Assembly (NCBI GenBank): GCA_037693485.1
Contig: CM075353.1
Location: 110,256,501 to 110,320,500 of the forward strand
Origin: Kitagawia praeruptora
Lineage: Eukaryota; Streptophyta; Magnoliopsida; Apiales; Apiaceae
Direction of reading: 5' to 3'
DNA: 64,000 nt
Shown piece by piece: positions 31,735 to 43,398 of the stretch. Both the position numbers and the translations under genes were made by a program. The notes under the pieces are model-generated. The model worked only from the letters and a program-made list of their open reading frames with translations, had not been told where the DNA came from and made no database searches. Positions within the stretch are counted from its first letter, which is position 1. Each line of letters opens with the position of its first letter.

Positions 31735-33971
31735 ATGGCAGAGATACCTCCACCATCTGAGAAAGCCCCTACTACTGTTAGTAGGTATGAAACAATTAGG
31801 GTTCCTATACTTAGGCCATTAGAGTATGCAATTTGGAAGGTGAAGATGACCATGTTTCTGGAGGCTACAGATCCAGAATATCTGGATAGAATTTATGAAG
31901 GTCCTCACAAACCTACAAAGTTATCTGCTGCTGCTGCTGGTGAGGAATCAAAGGTCATTCCAAAAGAAAAGAAAGATCTAACTGCTGAGGATCTTTCATC
32001 TATTGCAAAGGATGCAAAAGTAAGGCATTTACTTCACAGTGCTTTAGACAATGTTATGTCTAATAAAGTGATAAATTGCACTACTGCAAAGGAAATATGG
32101 GATGCACTTGAGGTCAGGTGTCAAGGAACTCCTGCAATCAAGAAAAACAGAAGAAACATACTCACACAGGAGTATGAGCACTTTGAGGCAAAGTCTGAAG
32201 AAACCATGACAGAAACATTTGACAGATTCTGTAAATTGCTCAATGATTTTTCATTGGTTAACAAAGAGTATGATTTAGAAGACTCAAATCTCAAGTTTCT
32301 TCTTTCTCTACCTGAAAAGTGGGATGTGAAAACAACCACCATAAGAGATAACTATGAACTTGGTGAAACAGAGATTGATGAAATCTATGGACTGCTCAAA
32401 ACCCATGAATTGGAATTGGAGCAGAGAAACAAAAGATCAAGTAGAAAGTCAAAGTCTGTTGCTCTTAAGGTTGAGGAGAAACCATCAAAGAAGGAAGCAT
32501 CAAGGAGAAAGGCAAAAGGAAAAGCTTTAGTCATACACTCAGAAAGTGAGTCATCAAACACTGATATTGACTCAAACACAGATGAAACATCTGATTCTGA
32601 AGATGATGAGGAGATGATGCAAATGGCTGCATTGATGGTAAAGACCTTCAAGAAGATGGGATTCAAGAACTTCAAGAAGGGAAAGAGATTCTCCAAGGAC
32701 TACTCAAAGTTTGACAAGAAGAATTTCAAGAAATCTGAGGGAAAGGACTTCAAATCTGGTAAGAAAGATAAGTCTGAGATTCAATGCTACAAGTGTAAGG
32801 AGATGGGTCACTATGCTCCTGAGTGGAAGAAGGGTAAAACTGAAAAGGCATTCTACACCAAAGGCAGAGATTGGGCAGACACTTCAGATTCAGATGAGGA
32901 AGTCAACTATGCACTCATGGCTACTACTCAAAATGAAGATGATGATCTCAAGGTACCCCCAACTACCTATGCTTATAATACTGATAATATAACTGAATTG
33001 AGAATTTATCTTAAAGCATTGCATATCAGTTATAGAGATCAGACTTTAGAAAATGAGAGGATTAAGAATGAGTGCTCCCAACTCAAAGATAGAAATAAAC
33101 TTGTTGAGGAACAGCTAGAAAACATGAATAAAATTCAGAAAGAAAGAGATGATGCAGTGTTTATTGAACAGGAGTTGCTAGGTAAATATAAGCAACTAGA
33201 ATCTGAATTGGAGGATACTAAACACATTATTAAAACTTGGACACATTCTGGTAAAGATACTCAAGAAGTGTTTCAGTCAGATACAGTAGGTCTAGGTTAC
33301 TCTGAAGGAGATGAACTTAGATTTGAAAATATGGAAAAGTTAGACCACATCGTCCATCTGAAGGAAATGTTATGGGAACAGGTGGACCTAAGACTGAAGC
33401 TGAGAAAAAGGCTGTTAAAGAATCATATGCTAAGACTTTTGTTAAAGAGGTTAATATTGGCTCAATGACAGATAAACAACTCAAGCATAAGCTTAAAGAG
33501 ATAAAATCTGTCAACAAGCAGAGAATGCCTAAGAAAAACAGAAATGGAAAAATAGGCATAACATCAGGAATTAAGCCAATGCTTGCTTCATTAGCTCCTA
33601 GAAAGACATGCTTTAATTGTGGTAGCACTAATCATCTTGCTAGTTTCTGCAGTAAGAATAAGAACATTAATTCTTTGCCCTCTAAAACTGCAGTTAAAAA
33701 TGATTATGTGAGAACTAGACCACAGACTTTATGTAAACACTGTGGAAGTACATGGCATTCTATTTACACTTGCAGAGATTATCATGCTCTTTACTATAAT
33801 TACTATGAACCCAAACCAAATTTGAAATGGGTTAAAGTAAACTCTGCAAATGTAAATTCTGAAAAAGTTAGCTTAAATTCTGATAATGTGAATTCCGCTG
33901 CAAAAGCTAACAGAATTAAGAAAGCCAAAGGATCCAAGCAAGTCTGGATCCTTAAAACTAACAATCAGTGA
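31735..33971 (+). pseudogene. Gag of element A, one frameshift and a damaged zinc knuckle
   Basis: Starts at ATG 31735 (MAEIPPPSEKAP). The N-terminal half is the UBN2-type capsid region (VPILRPLEYAIWKVKMTMFL, KEIWDALEVRCQG, FDRFCKLLNDFSL). A Ser/Asp-rich and Lys-rich linker precedes the zinc knuckle CYKCKEMGHYAPEW, where the fourth zinc ligand is Trp (TGG at 32824-32826); element B has Cys there. Two further CxxC-type clusters follow (CFNCGSTNHLASFC and CKHCGSTWHSIYTC). The reading frame changes near 33328-33333, inside what aligns with a continuous B sequence, so the C-terminal part (to TGA at 33969-33971) is out of frame. Gag normally forms the virus-like particle that packages element RNA. 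Confidence 0.9.
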
Positions 33972-33987
33972 TTGTTTGTGATTGCAG

Positions 33988-36900
33988 GGCACCAGGGTGA
34001 GTACCCTAGTCGTGGACAGTGGATGTTCAGGACACATGACTGGAAATAAAGCCCTGCTATCAGAGTATGAGGAGAAGGCTGGCCCAAAAGTTTCCTATGG
34101 AGATGGCAACATAGGACATACTCTGGGATATGGCAATATTAATCTAGGAAGTGTCATCATCACAAATGTAGCTCTGGTTCCAGGACTCAAGCATGATCTG
34201 CTATCTGTGAGTCAAATCTGTGACAGAGGATATCATGTGGATTTTCAGCCTGAATATTGTCAAGTGATTAGCAAATCTACAGGGAAAGTTGCTCTAGTTG
34301 GAAACAGACACAATAACATCTATGAAATTAAATTGTCAACAAACACTGATGGCAAAACAGTGTGTCTGTCAACAAGAATGTCCAGTGAAGAGAGTTGGAA
34401 GTGGCACAAGAAACTCTCTCATTTGAACCTGAACAACATCAATGAACTAATCAAGAATGATCTTGTAAGAGGCTTACCAAAGTCATTGTTGAATGTAGAA
34501 GGCCTGTGTGATTCTTGTCAAAAGGCCAAACAGAGAAAAGCCTCTTTCAAGAGCAAATCTGAGTCTTCAATTGTTGATCCTTATCATCTTCTACATGTTG
34601 ATCTTTTTGGACCAGTAAATGTCATGTCACTTGGAAAGAAGAAATATGCTCTAGTCATTGTTGATGAATACACCAGATACACTTGGGTGTATTTTCTAGC
34701 AAAGAAGGATGAAACTGCATTAACACTGACAGAACATATAATACAACTGGACAAAGAGTCAGAGAATCAAGTGAAGATAATCAGAAGTGACAATGGAACT
34801 GAATTCAGGAATTCAACCATGGAAGAATTTTGCAAGAGTAAAGGAATCAAACAAGAGTTTTCTGCACCTGGTACTCCACAACAAAATGGTGTAGTGGAGA
34901 GGAAGAACAGAACCTTGATAGAAGCTGCCAGAACCATGCTAGATGAAGCAAAATTACCAACATACTTCTGGGCAGAAGCAGTTCAAACTGCTTGTTTTAC
35001 TCAAAATGCAACACTGATCAACAAGCATGGCAAAACACCATATGAAATGGTGAAAAAGAAAAAGCCAAATCTAAAATATTTTCATATTTTTGGATGCAAG
35101 TGCTTTGTGTTGAAGACTCATCCTGAACAGTTGACCAAATTTGATCTAAAGGCAGATGAAGGAATTTTTGTTGGCTATCCACTGTCAACTAAAGCATTCA
35201 GAGTTTATAATCTGAGAACTAGAGTGATCATGGAGTCTATTCATGTGTCATTTGATGACAAGAAAATAACTGGTCTTGAAGATGTTAGTGAACATGATCA
35301 ACTATACTTTGAAAATGAAGATTTATTAAACTCGGATGAGACAGATCTGACAAACACTGTTGAGGACAATTCTGAACCTCTACTGGTAAACACTGAAGAG
35401 ACTTTTCAATCAGAAACAAGGGAAGAACCAGTTGAGGGGGAGCATGAAGAATCTCACCAAAGTGATAATTTAAACACTGACAGTGACTCAGTTGATAACT
35501 CTGAATCAAACACTGTTGATTCAAACTCTGATCGTTCAAATTCTGAGCAGTCACATTCAGGGGGAGCATCAGAAAATGATGAAAAGCACCAAGAAAATCA
35601 GGAGAGCATGGATCAAGGGGGAGGATCACATGATGACAGAAGCAATCTGCCTTCTGCAAGAAAATGGACTAAGTCACACACACCTGATTTGATTATTGGT
35701 GATCCAGATGCAAGAGTAAGGACAAGAAGTGCAACAACAAATGAATGTCTGTTTCATGCATTCTTGTCACAATCTGAGCCAAAGAAAGTAGAAGAAGCTC
35801 TTAAAGATGCTGACTGGATAACAGCAATGCAAGAAGAGCTAAATGAATTTGAGAGAAATGAAGTGTGGACCCTTGTACCAAGGCCAAAGAACAGATCCAT
35901 TGTTGGTACTAAATGGGTTTTCAGAAATAAAACTGACAGTGATGGTGTGATCACAAGGAACAAAGCAAGACTGGTAGCTAAAGGCTATTCACAGCAGGAA
36001 GGAATAGATTATGATGAGACTTTTGCACCAGTTGCCAGATTGGAGGCAATAAGGATGTTTCTTGCCTATGCTTCTCACAAGAAATTCAAAGTTTTTCAAA
36101 TGGATGTGAAAAGTGCTTTTCTGAATGGAAAACTTGAAGAAGAAGTATTTGTTGAACAACCACCTGGTTTTGTAGATCCAAAATATCTAGACCATGTCTA
36201 CAGGTTAGACAAGGCTCTCTATGGACTAAAACAGGCACCTAGGGCATGGTATGAAACACTTGCTAAATTTCTACTAGAAAGTGGGTTTCACAGAGGTACT
36301 ATTGACAAAACTCTGTTTTACTTTCAATCTGGTAATGACCTGCTCTTAGTTCAGATATATGTAGATGATATCATTTTTGGATCTACTAATGATAAACTCT
36401 GTAAGAAATTTGCCAAGCTCATGCAGTCTAGATATCAAATGAGTATGATGGGAGAGCTAAGCTATTTTCTAGGCTTACACGTGAAGCAAACAGATGATGG
36501 AATTTTCATTAATCAAGCAAAATATACCAGAAATCTTCTTAAGAAATTTAGCATGCTTGACTGTTCATCTGCAACAACTCCCATGGCAACTGCAACAAAA
36601 CTGGACAAAGATACAGGGTCATCAGTGGATATGACAAGTTACAGAGGGATGATTGGTTCTCTACTCTATTTAACTGCTAGTAGACCTGATATCATGTATG
36701 CCACCTGTCTGTGTGCAAGGTTTCAGGCAGATCCAAGGGAATCACATTTAACAGCTGTGAAGAGGATTTTCAAATATCTCAAGGGCACTGTAACCTTAGG
36801 GCTGTGGTACCCAAGGGAATCAGATTTTAAGCTATTTGGTTACTCTGATGCAGATTTTGCTGGCTGTAAGATTGACAGAAAAAGCACAAGTGGAAGTTGT

Positions 36901-37302
36901 CAATTTCTTGGTGACAGACTTGTGTCTTGGTACACGAAGAAACAAAAATCAATATCAACATCTATAGCTGAAGCAGAGTATATTGCTGCTGGTAGTTGTT
37001 GTGCACAGATTCTGTGGATGAAGAATCAATTGCTGGATTATGGGTTAAGGTATAGTAAGATACCTATTTTTTGTGATAATCAAAGTGCTATTGCAATGAC
37101 AGGTAATCCAGTACAACACTCAATGACCAAGCACATCAACATAAGGTATCACTTTATCAGAGAGCATGTAGAGGAAGGCAATATTGAGCTTCACTTTGTG
37201 TCTACAGAACAACAACTTGCAGATATCTTCACCAAGCCATTGAGTGAAGCTACATTTACAAGACTGGTCAATGAACTAGGAATGGTCTCTAGTTTTGACT
37301 AA
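33988..37302 (+). CDS. Pol polyprotein of element A (protease, integrase, RT, RNase H)
   Basis: I start the frame at GGC 33988, directly after an acceptor-like GATTGCAG; the frame is closed just upstream by TGA. 1104 residues without interruption. Protease DSGCSGHM near residue 11; integrase zinc site HKKLSHLNL...CDSC about 139-175; integrase core with HVDLFGP, RSDNGTEF and VVERKNR (D, D, E); RT with NKARLVAKGYSQQEG, MDVKSAFLNG and YVDDIIFGS (about residue 791); RNase H with YSDADFAG (about 952) and STSIAEAEYIAA. Domain order protease-integrase-RT marks Ty1/copia. The frame is +1 relative to the end of gag. All catalytic motifs I can check are present, so this pol may be functional. Confidence 0.95.
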   Translation, partial: GTRVSTLVVDSGCSGHMTGNKALLSEYEEKAGPKVSYGDGNIGHTLGYGNINLGSVIITNVALVPGLKHDLLSVSQICDRGYHVDFQPEYCQVISKSTGKVALVGNRHNNIYEIKLSTNTDGKTVCLSTRMSSEESWKWHKKLSHLNLNNINELIKNDLVRGLPKSLLNVEGLCDSCQKAKQRKASFKSKSESSIVDPYHLLHVDLFGPVNVMSLGKKKYALVIVDEYTRYTWVYFLAKKDETALTLTEHIIQLDKESENQVKIIRSDNGTEFRNSTMEEFCKSKGIKQEFSAPGTPQQNGVVERKNRTLIEAARTMLDEAKLPTYFWAEAVQTACFTQNATLINKHGKTPYEMVKKKKPNLKYFHIFGCKCFVLKTHPEQLTKFDLKADEGIFVGYPLSTKAFRVYNLRTRVIMESIHVSFDDKKITGLEDVSEHDQLYFENEDLLNSDETDLTNTVEDNSEPLLVNTEETFQSETREEPVEGEHEESHQSDNLNTDSDSVDNSESNTVDSNSDRSNSEQSHSGGASENDEKHQENQESMDQGGGSHDDRSNLPSARKWTKSHTPDLIIGDPDARVRTRSATTNECLFHAFLSQSEPKKVEEALKDADWITAMQEELNEFERNEVWTLVPRPKNRSIVGTKWVFRNKTDSDGVITRNKARLVAKGYSQQEGIDYDETFAPVARLEAIRMFLAYASHKKFKVFQMDVKSAFLNGKLEEEVFVEQPPGFVDPKYLDHVYRLDKALYGLKQAPRAWYETLAKFLLESGFHRGTIDKTLFYFQSGNDLLLVQIYVDDIIFGSTNDKLCKKFAKLMQSRYQMSMMGELSYFLGLHVKQTDDGIFINQAKYTRNLLKKFSMLDCSSATTPMATATKLDKDTGSSVDMTSYRGMIGSLLYLTASRPDIMYATCLCARFQADPRESHLTAVKRIFKYLKGTVTLGLWYPRESDFKLFGYSDADFAGCKIDRKSTSGSCQFLGDRLVSWYTKKQKSISTSIAEAEYIAAGSCCAQILWMKNQLLDYGLRYSKIPIFCDNQSAIAMTGNPVQHSMTKHINIRYHFIREHVEEGNIELHFVSTEQQLADIFTKPLSEATFTRLVNELGMVSSFD

Positions 37303-37352
37303 GTGATGTTGCTTTACTTGAGAACGACAGGGCTCCAGAGGCGTTTCATCTA

Positions 37353-40300
37353 ATGCAAAATTTTCTTCGCGATTCTGAGATTGGGCAAGCGCTGGTTGAA
37401 CCGGCTACTATATCTGCTTCTCAGGTTGTTAACTTCTGGCAAAACTCAAGATATATAGAAGGAGGAGAGAATGGAACTCCATCTATCATCTTCTCTCATG
37501 AAGAACAAGAGTTTGTGATTACTCCACAAACTGTTCGTGATGCCATGGATTTTGACACACATACTTCGTATGCTGTTGTCTCTGAGCAAAATCTGAGAGA
37601 GATGCTAACAGAGATTGGGTATATGGACTCACTTGCAAAGCTGGGCAGTGTGAGGAGGCCGAATCTGAGAAAAGAGTGGAAATTTTTCTTTGATTGTATC
37701 ACCAGGACATTCCAGAAGAAGGTCACCAACTGGGATGCTATTCCAATGGACAGTCTGCAAATTGGGTATTCTCTACTCTATGGCAGCAATTTTGATTTTG
37801 GTAGATATATATTAATGAATTTGGGTGATAAGTTGTCAGAGTCTACTACAGTTTACTTTGCTAGATTTTGTCAACTTTTGTTCAATGCATGTGTACCTGG
37901 GTTGACTGTTGATGAAGCTGATGAAATTCAACCTTTTCGAGTCACTAAGAGAATATTCTCTGATATGACTAACAAAGATGTTGGTAAAGACATACCTCCT
38001 TTCGTATTGCCACTTGCCTTACAGAATTTTGTCAATCAGCCACAAGATTCTCCATCACAAAACCATGAACCACATGAGACACAACAACCAGAACCACAAC
38101 CTATGCCTGAACCTTTAGCCACTGATCGTACAGAAAACATACCATCTCAACCTATACAATCACCTGAGCCAACCCAAACAACCACTGTTCATCCTATATC
38201 ACCAACAAACCCTGTCACTACTATTCACCCACAACCTCCATCTAAGTCCAAAAGGAAGAAGCATGCTGCACTTGATACAAAACATTCTAAGGCTAAACAG
38301 ACATCTACAAAGGCTGTTTATTCTAGAAGATTCAAAGAAAGAGCAAATAGACCTTCTACACCACCAGCTGAGGATAGTTCTAGTGAGGATGAAGAACTGG
38401 TTGCAGTGCCTCAAGCTAAGAGGAGAAGGCTCATTCTATCTGATTCTGATGATGAGCATGTTGATGAGGCTCAAGAGAAAATCTCTATTGATATTCCTAC
38501 TGGTGAGACAGAGGTTATAATAGAATCTATTTTACCAGAATCAGAAGTCAAGATTGCTGAACCAGAATCTACTAAGGTTCAAGAAAATGAAGATGTTAGA
38601 GATGCTTTGTCTCCAATGGAAGAGTTTGCTGAAACTCCAATTTCTTTTAATCATGAAGCATCTACTCCACCACTCATGGAGGTTACACATTCTATTGATA
38701 CTGGTGTTGCTGATGGGCCTACTGTTGTTCTTGAAGACACTGTGGTTGCATCACACACTGAGTTAAACTCTGATGCCCATCATGTTTCTGATCATGGTGA
38801 GGAGGTTGATAAACCAGAGAAGGTTCTTTCTTCAGAGCAAATTCAAGTTGCTAAAGGAAAACAGGTTGCTCAAGAACCTGTGGCTGCTCAAAATGAAGAC
38901 ATTGCTTCTGTTGCCTCTACTAGTGAGTCGATAAGTGATTCAATTGAAGCCAAGAGTACAGGAGTTGAACAACCACAAACTCAAGCTGATGGTCAGAAAA
39001 CAGGAGAAAAACCAGATTTTGCTGGGCCTTCTGTCAATGAAATTGATGATGATTATTTGGCCAAACAAACTGCTGATTGGTACAAGTCAGAGTGTATTTT
39101 TCCTCCTGGAAGGGCAGCTATGTTTCTCCAAGCAAATTCTTTGAAGATTAAAAATCCAGAAATATTCACTTGTTTGCAAGGCACAGTGATTCAAATCAAA
39201 ACCTTGAATAATAGATTTGATGATACTCAGAAATCTATTGTTGATCTTCGAACAGAAGTTGCTACTCATGAGGAGAAAGCTCAAATAGCTAATGCTAAGC
39301 TTTTTCAACAATTCTCCAAAGCTCAAGCAAATCTTAATGACAGACTGAGCACAGTTGAAAAGAATCAGATTTTACTGACTGAGAAGGTTGATTCCATTGC
39401 AAACTCTCTTGAGTTAATCACCTCAATTCTGATTCAAGATGGTGATGATGTCAAAAAGGGGGAGAGAATTGCTAAAACCAAGTGCAAGCAAACTCAAACT
39501 CTGTCAAAGAAAGATCATCTTGATGATGAAGGTACTGCTGATAAGGGCTTAAGAAATGAAAATGAAAATTCTAGACAAGGACATGGGAGGTCTACAAGGT
39601 CAAAGCCGAATTTGGTGATAGATACAAATACTCAGAGTACTTCTGGTTCAAAGCCAAAGGATTTGTCATTCTCTGACAATCCACAAACAGATGAAGAATT
39701 GGCTGCAAAACTCTTTCGTGAAGAGAATGCTGAAGCTACACTTGAGGATATTCAAGCTGAAGAAAAGCTGTTGCAGAAAGAGTATTTAAAAGCTCAAAAG
39801 TCCAAGAAAGTGAAGAAAACTGTTAGAGCTTCAAAGCCTGTAATGAAAGGAATTGAGATCAAAGAAAAACTATCTGGTATTCAAGAAGAAGAAGAAGAAG
39901 ATACTGGAAAGCTGGTTAGAAAGTCTTCTCTTGATGCAAAGCTGAAGTTAAAAGGAGTGATGGGTGAAGAGAGCAAGAATAAAATGATTATTACAACCTC
40001 TGTTGATACACATGTTGTACAGAAGAATGAAGACACATCCTCTGTTGCTGCACAAGTTGTGACTACACCAATACTGTCTTCTTAGCTGAAATCAAAATTT
40101 GGAAAAGGTGTTCTTCATGATTCAAGTCTAGCAGCTACAGCTCCAGCTACAGCTCCAATGGATTTTACTGATGGTAGAGCTTTATCTGGTAAAATCGCAT
40201 ACAACAAAGGAGGCATAGATTCACATAGAGATAAAAGACAGAATGTTGCTCCTAGAGATCCTTCTTCACTGTCTGTTCCAGGTCGTGGTGTCACTCAAGA

Positions 40301-40868
40301 GAGTTTAGACAGACTGGAATCAGTACAGCTTGTTCATCAGAAGAGTTTAGGAAAGGATTTCTTGCTATACTTCATGGTTGATGGAACGGTGTTCAAGATT
40401 GCTGAGAATGATATTGATTTGAAATTCTGGGAAGAACTAGAGTATGTTCTGTATATTTTCAGAGTAAGAAATCAAAGAGCTCAATCAGTTGCAAATGTGC
40501 TCAGACAAAAGATGATACAGAATCTTGCAAATAGACATATGAAATACAGCAAGTATGTTCCAAAGTACAGAGACTGGAATGGGAATCTGATTGAAATGCA
40601 GAAGGGAACTACAAAGCTGAAGACTGATCTTGGGATTACTGTTCTGGATTTTAATGTGAAGTCTGAAGAAGTGAAGTTTATCAGGTTGGGAAATGAAATG
40701 AGAAGAAACAAGATCTATGATCTCAGAGCTGCTATTTTTCAAACTGATGAGAATGATCCAGATTTAAGAGAGATCAAGGTAGCCATGGAGATTGAACTTG
40801 AAAATGCTGAGAGGAGGTTGTTGATTGATTATCTCAGAACAACTCCAGATCTTGAGGAGGTTAGGTAG
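37353..40868 (+). pseudogene. Accessory (env-like) gene of element A, truncated at the 5' end, one in-frame stop
   Basis: The frame is open from ATG 37353 to 40868 (1172 codons) except for one TAG at 40083-40085; the 72 nt after it stay open. An N-terminal globular region (residues 1 to about 220; FVITPQTVRDAMDFD, WKFFFDCITRTF, LYGSNFDFGRYILMNLG) is followed by a long Pro/Gln- then acidic linker, a coiled coil (about 610-710; ATHEEKAQIANAKLFQQFSK), a basic linker and a C-terminal domain (VQLVHQKSLGKDFLLYFM, LYIFRVRN). No signal peptide or membrane helix is visible. In B the gene starts 14 residues before an APEAFHL-type segment and earlier, at MASKPFTV; A has lost that start and begins only 50 nt after pol. 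The N-terminal part resembles proteins called putative plant transposon protein; this is inference. Confidence 0.85.
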
Positions 40869-41012
40869 ACAGAATTTGTAAGTAATTCAAATTTTCTGTA
40901 AATTTTTGCTAAGTCAAGTTTAAACTCTGATTATATGTTAAACACTGTGTTTTTGCTTGTTAGTTTTGACATCATCAATTACTGTAAACTTGTACATTTT
41001 TCTAATGAACAA

Positions 41013-41024
41013 GTTGGGGGAGAT
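41013..41024 (+). promoter_or_regulatory. Polypurine tract of element A
   Basis: GTTGGGGGAGAT directly before the 3' LTR; primes plus-strand DNA synthesis. The same tract borders the 3' LTR remnant of B. Confidence 0.85.
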
Positions 41025-41631
41025 TGTTAGATATAATTGATGTGATTTAATGTCAGTGTTTAAGTGTTACAGGTAAAGAGAGTTTAACTTGATATTGAAA
41101 GCAGTTGTAACAGAGTTTGAGTATACGCTGATTGCTGGAAGCGCAAACGCTGACAGAGGAAAGTGTAAACACTGTTAGCTGAACACATGGAAGCGCAAAC
41201 ACTGTTAGCTTGGAGAGAACAGAGTTTGCTAAAGTCTGTCTACTGGGAGCGTCTACAAGTCAACAGAGTTTGAAGATTAAATTAATATTAATATGGAAGC
41301 GATATCTTTGAAGATTGGATAGCTGTCAAAGAGATTGAGTTGACTTAGAAGACGTGTAGCAATCGTAATTGATATCAATTGTATAGCTTAATTTTAGGAG
41401 AATCAATTAACGATTGTACGTAGCTGTATATCTTATAAATACAGTTAGGTTAACCCTAGAAGGGTATCCATCGTGAACGAATATCATTCTTGTAACCTAA
41501 GCAGCTCTCTGTGATATTTTACATCACTGAGAGAGGAATTATTAATTCCAAACAGTTTTAAGAGTTAAAAAGTGTGTTCTTGTTATTTACTCATACGTTA
41601 CTTGATTATATATTGTGTATTCGACCTAACA
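41025..41631 (+). repeat. 3' LTR of element A
   Basis: 607 bp, same ends as the 5' LTR, TATAAATA at 41434-41441. It keeps the 44-bp segment missing in the 5' LTR; the LTR of B also has it, so the long form is ancestral. Confidence 0.95.
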
Positions 41632-43398
41632 CCTGTCTTCACCCCTGATTTCAGTCCATCAGTCTGAACTTCAACATTAGATGGAAAGTCAGTTTCTGCT
41701 CTCCCCTCAGCAGAAAGAATATTGTCAGAGTTATCTTCAGCTGCATCTGCAACTGAGGCAGCTTCATCATTATGATCTGTAGCAGGTTCTGTTTGAGCAA
41801 CTTGTTCTTCTTCATTAACAGCAGTTTGTTCTTGATGAGTAACCTGTTCTTGAGTAGTTTGTACCAGAACAAACTCAGAAGTGACATCTTTTGAAGGCTG
41901 ATCAATTTCCTCACCATGTTCTGAGCCTTGATGTGCATCAGAAAATAACTCAGTGTGAGATGCAATCTCTGTTTCTTCTAACACTACAGTAGGCTGTTCT
42001 GCAACACCAGTATTAGCAGAATTTGTTGCAGCCATGGGTGTTGGAGTAGGTACTTCAACTTCAAAAGTGAATGGCATGAAATTTTCATCAAACTCTTCCA
42101 TTGCAGGTAACTCAGTTCTATCATCCTTTTCAATTTGAACCTCAGCAAATACAGATTCATCAAATCTGAATTCATTTTCTGCTACAGTAGGTTCAGGGAT
42201 AAATCTCTATCTCAACAGCAGGAATCTCTTTAGAGATATCCTCTAGAGCTTCAACAACTTGCTCTTCATCAGATTCTGCAAGTATCAACTTCCTCCTTTT
42301 GGCTTGAAACACTTCAACTACCTCCTCTTCTTCAGTAGATTTGTCATCAACTGATGGTGATGAAGGCCTATTTGCCCTTTTGATGATTCTTCTGGTATAA
42401 ACAGCTCCAATAGATGTCTTTTTAGCCTTGGAATGCCTTGTATTATGTGCAGTATGCTTTTGCCTTTTTGGTTTAGATTGTGGTTGAGGTTGAGTAGTAG
42501 TGATTTGAGGTTCTGAGATTGTTGAAGGTGGTATGATTTCAGTGTTTGGAGGTGTTTGCTCAGGTTGATGTTCAGTGTTTAAGGATTCAGGTTGATGTTG
42601 ATCTTGAGGTTGGTTGAGAAAGTTCTGCAGAGCAAGTGGCAGAACAAAGGCAGGTAGGTTCTCTTTATCGGCATCCTTATTAGTCATATCAGAGAATATT
42701 CTCTTATTGACTTTAAAAGGCTGAATCACATCAGCTTCATCAATATCTAACCCAGATACACAAGCAGTGAATAGTAGTTGACAAAATCTAGCAAAGTATA
42801 CTGTAGTAGACTCTGACAGTTTATTACCTAAATTCATTAAGACATAACGACCAAAATCAAAATTACTGCCATAGAGTAGAGAATACCCAATTTGCATACT
42901 GTCGATAGGAATGGCATCCCAGTTGGTGACCTTCTTTTGGAATGTTCTTGTGATGCAGTCAAAGAAAAAGTTCCATTCTTTTCTGAGATTTGGTCATCTG
43001 ACACTGCCTAGCTTTGCAAGAGAGTCCATGTAACCAATCTCTGTTAGCATTTCCCGCAGATTTTGTTAAAAAACAACAGCATATGAGGTGTGAGTGTCGA
43101 AATCCATAGTCTCTTTGATAGTTTGTGGAGTAATCACAAACTCTTTTTCATCATGAGTGAAAATTATGGACGGAGTCCCATTCTCTCCTCCATCCACATA
43201 TTTTGAGTTCTGCCAGATAGTGGCAATCTGAGATGTAGATAGAATAGGAGGTTCAGTCAAAGCTTGCCCAATCTCGGAGTCACGGAGAAAGTTCTGCATA
43301 AGATGAAACGCTTCTGGTACACGTTCATTGTGGAGTGGGGCTGCAAAGTTGTTAGGCACAAATCGAAGACCAACAACAGTAAAAGGTTTAGAAGCCAT
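41632..43398 (-). pseudogene. Accessory (env-like) gene of element B, 5' half
   Basis: Starts at ATG 43398 (MASKPFTVVGLRFVPNNF) and carries the same N-terminal globular region as element A, then a Pro/Gln and acidic linker, up to insertion A at 41632. Compared with A it has an in-frame TAA near 43066, a TGA near 42994 and a frameshift near 42200. It preserves the true gene start that element A has lost. The frame runs on into the LTR of A after 41632, which is an artefact of the insertion. Confidence 0.85.

Larger units (their letters stand above)
31109..41631 (+). mobile_element. Copia element A (SIRE/Maximus type), nearly intact, nested in B
   Basis: Complete LTR retrotransposon: 5' LTR 31109-31671, primer site, gag, pol, accessory gene, polypurine tract, 3' LTR 41025-41631, flanked by CCTGT on both sides (31104-31108 and 41632-41636). 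It sits in the accessory gene of its relative B, in opposite orientation. The LTRs differ by three substitutions that I can see plus a 44-bp gap in the 5' LTR. Relative to B it lacks most of the pol-to-accessory spacer. Pol is uninterrupted, gag has one frameshift and a lost zinc ligand, and the accessory gene has one stop. Confidence 0.96.

Noticed and set aside
37353..40868. Accessory gene of element A as a true viral envelope gene
   Set aside because: No signal peptide, membrane helix or furin-like site is visible; the label env-like is historical for this position in SIRE-type elements.
41598..41640. Open frame of element B continuing into the LTR of A
   Set aside because: The last codons are an artefact of the insertion; the true continuation is at 31108.
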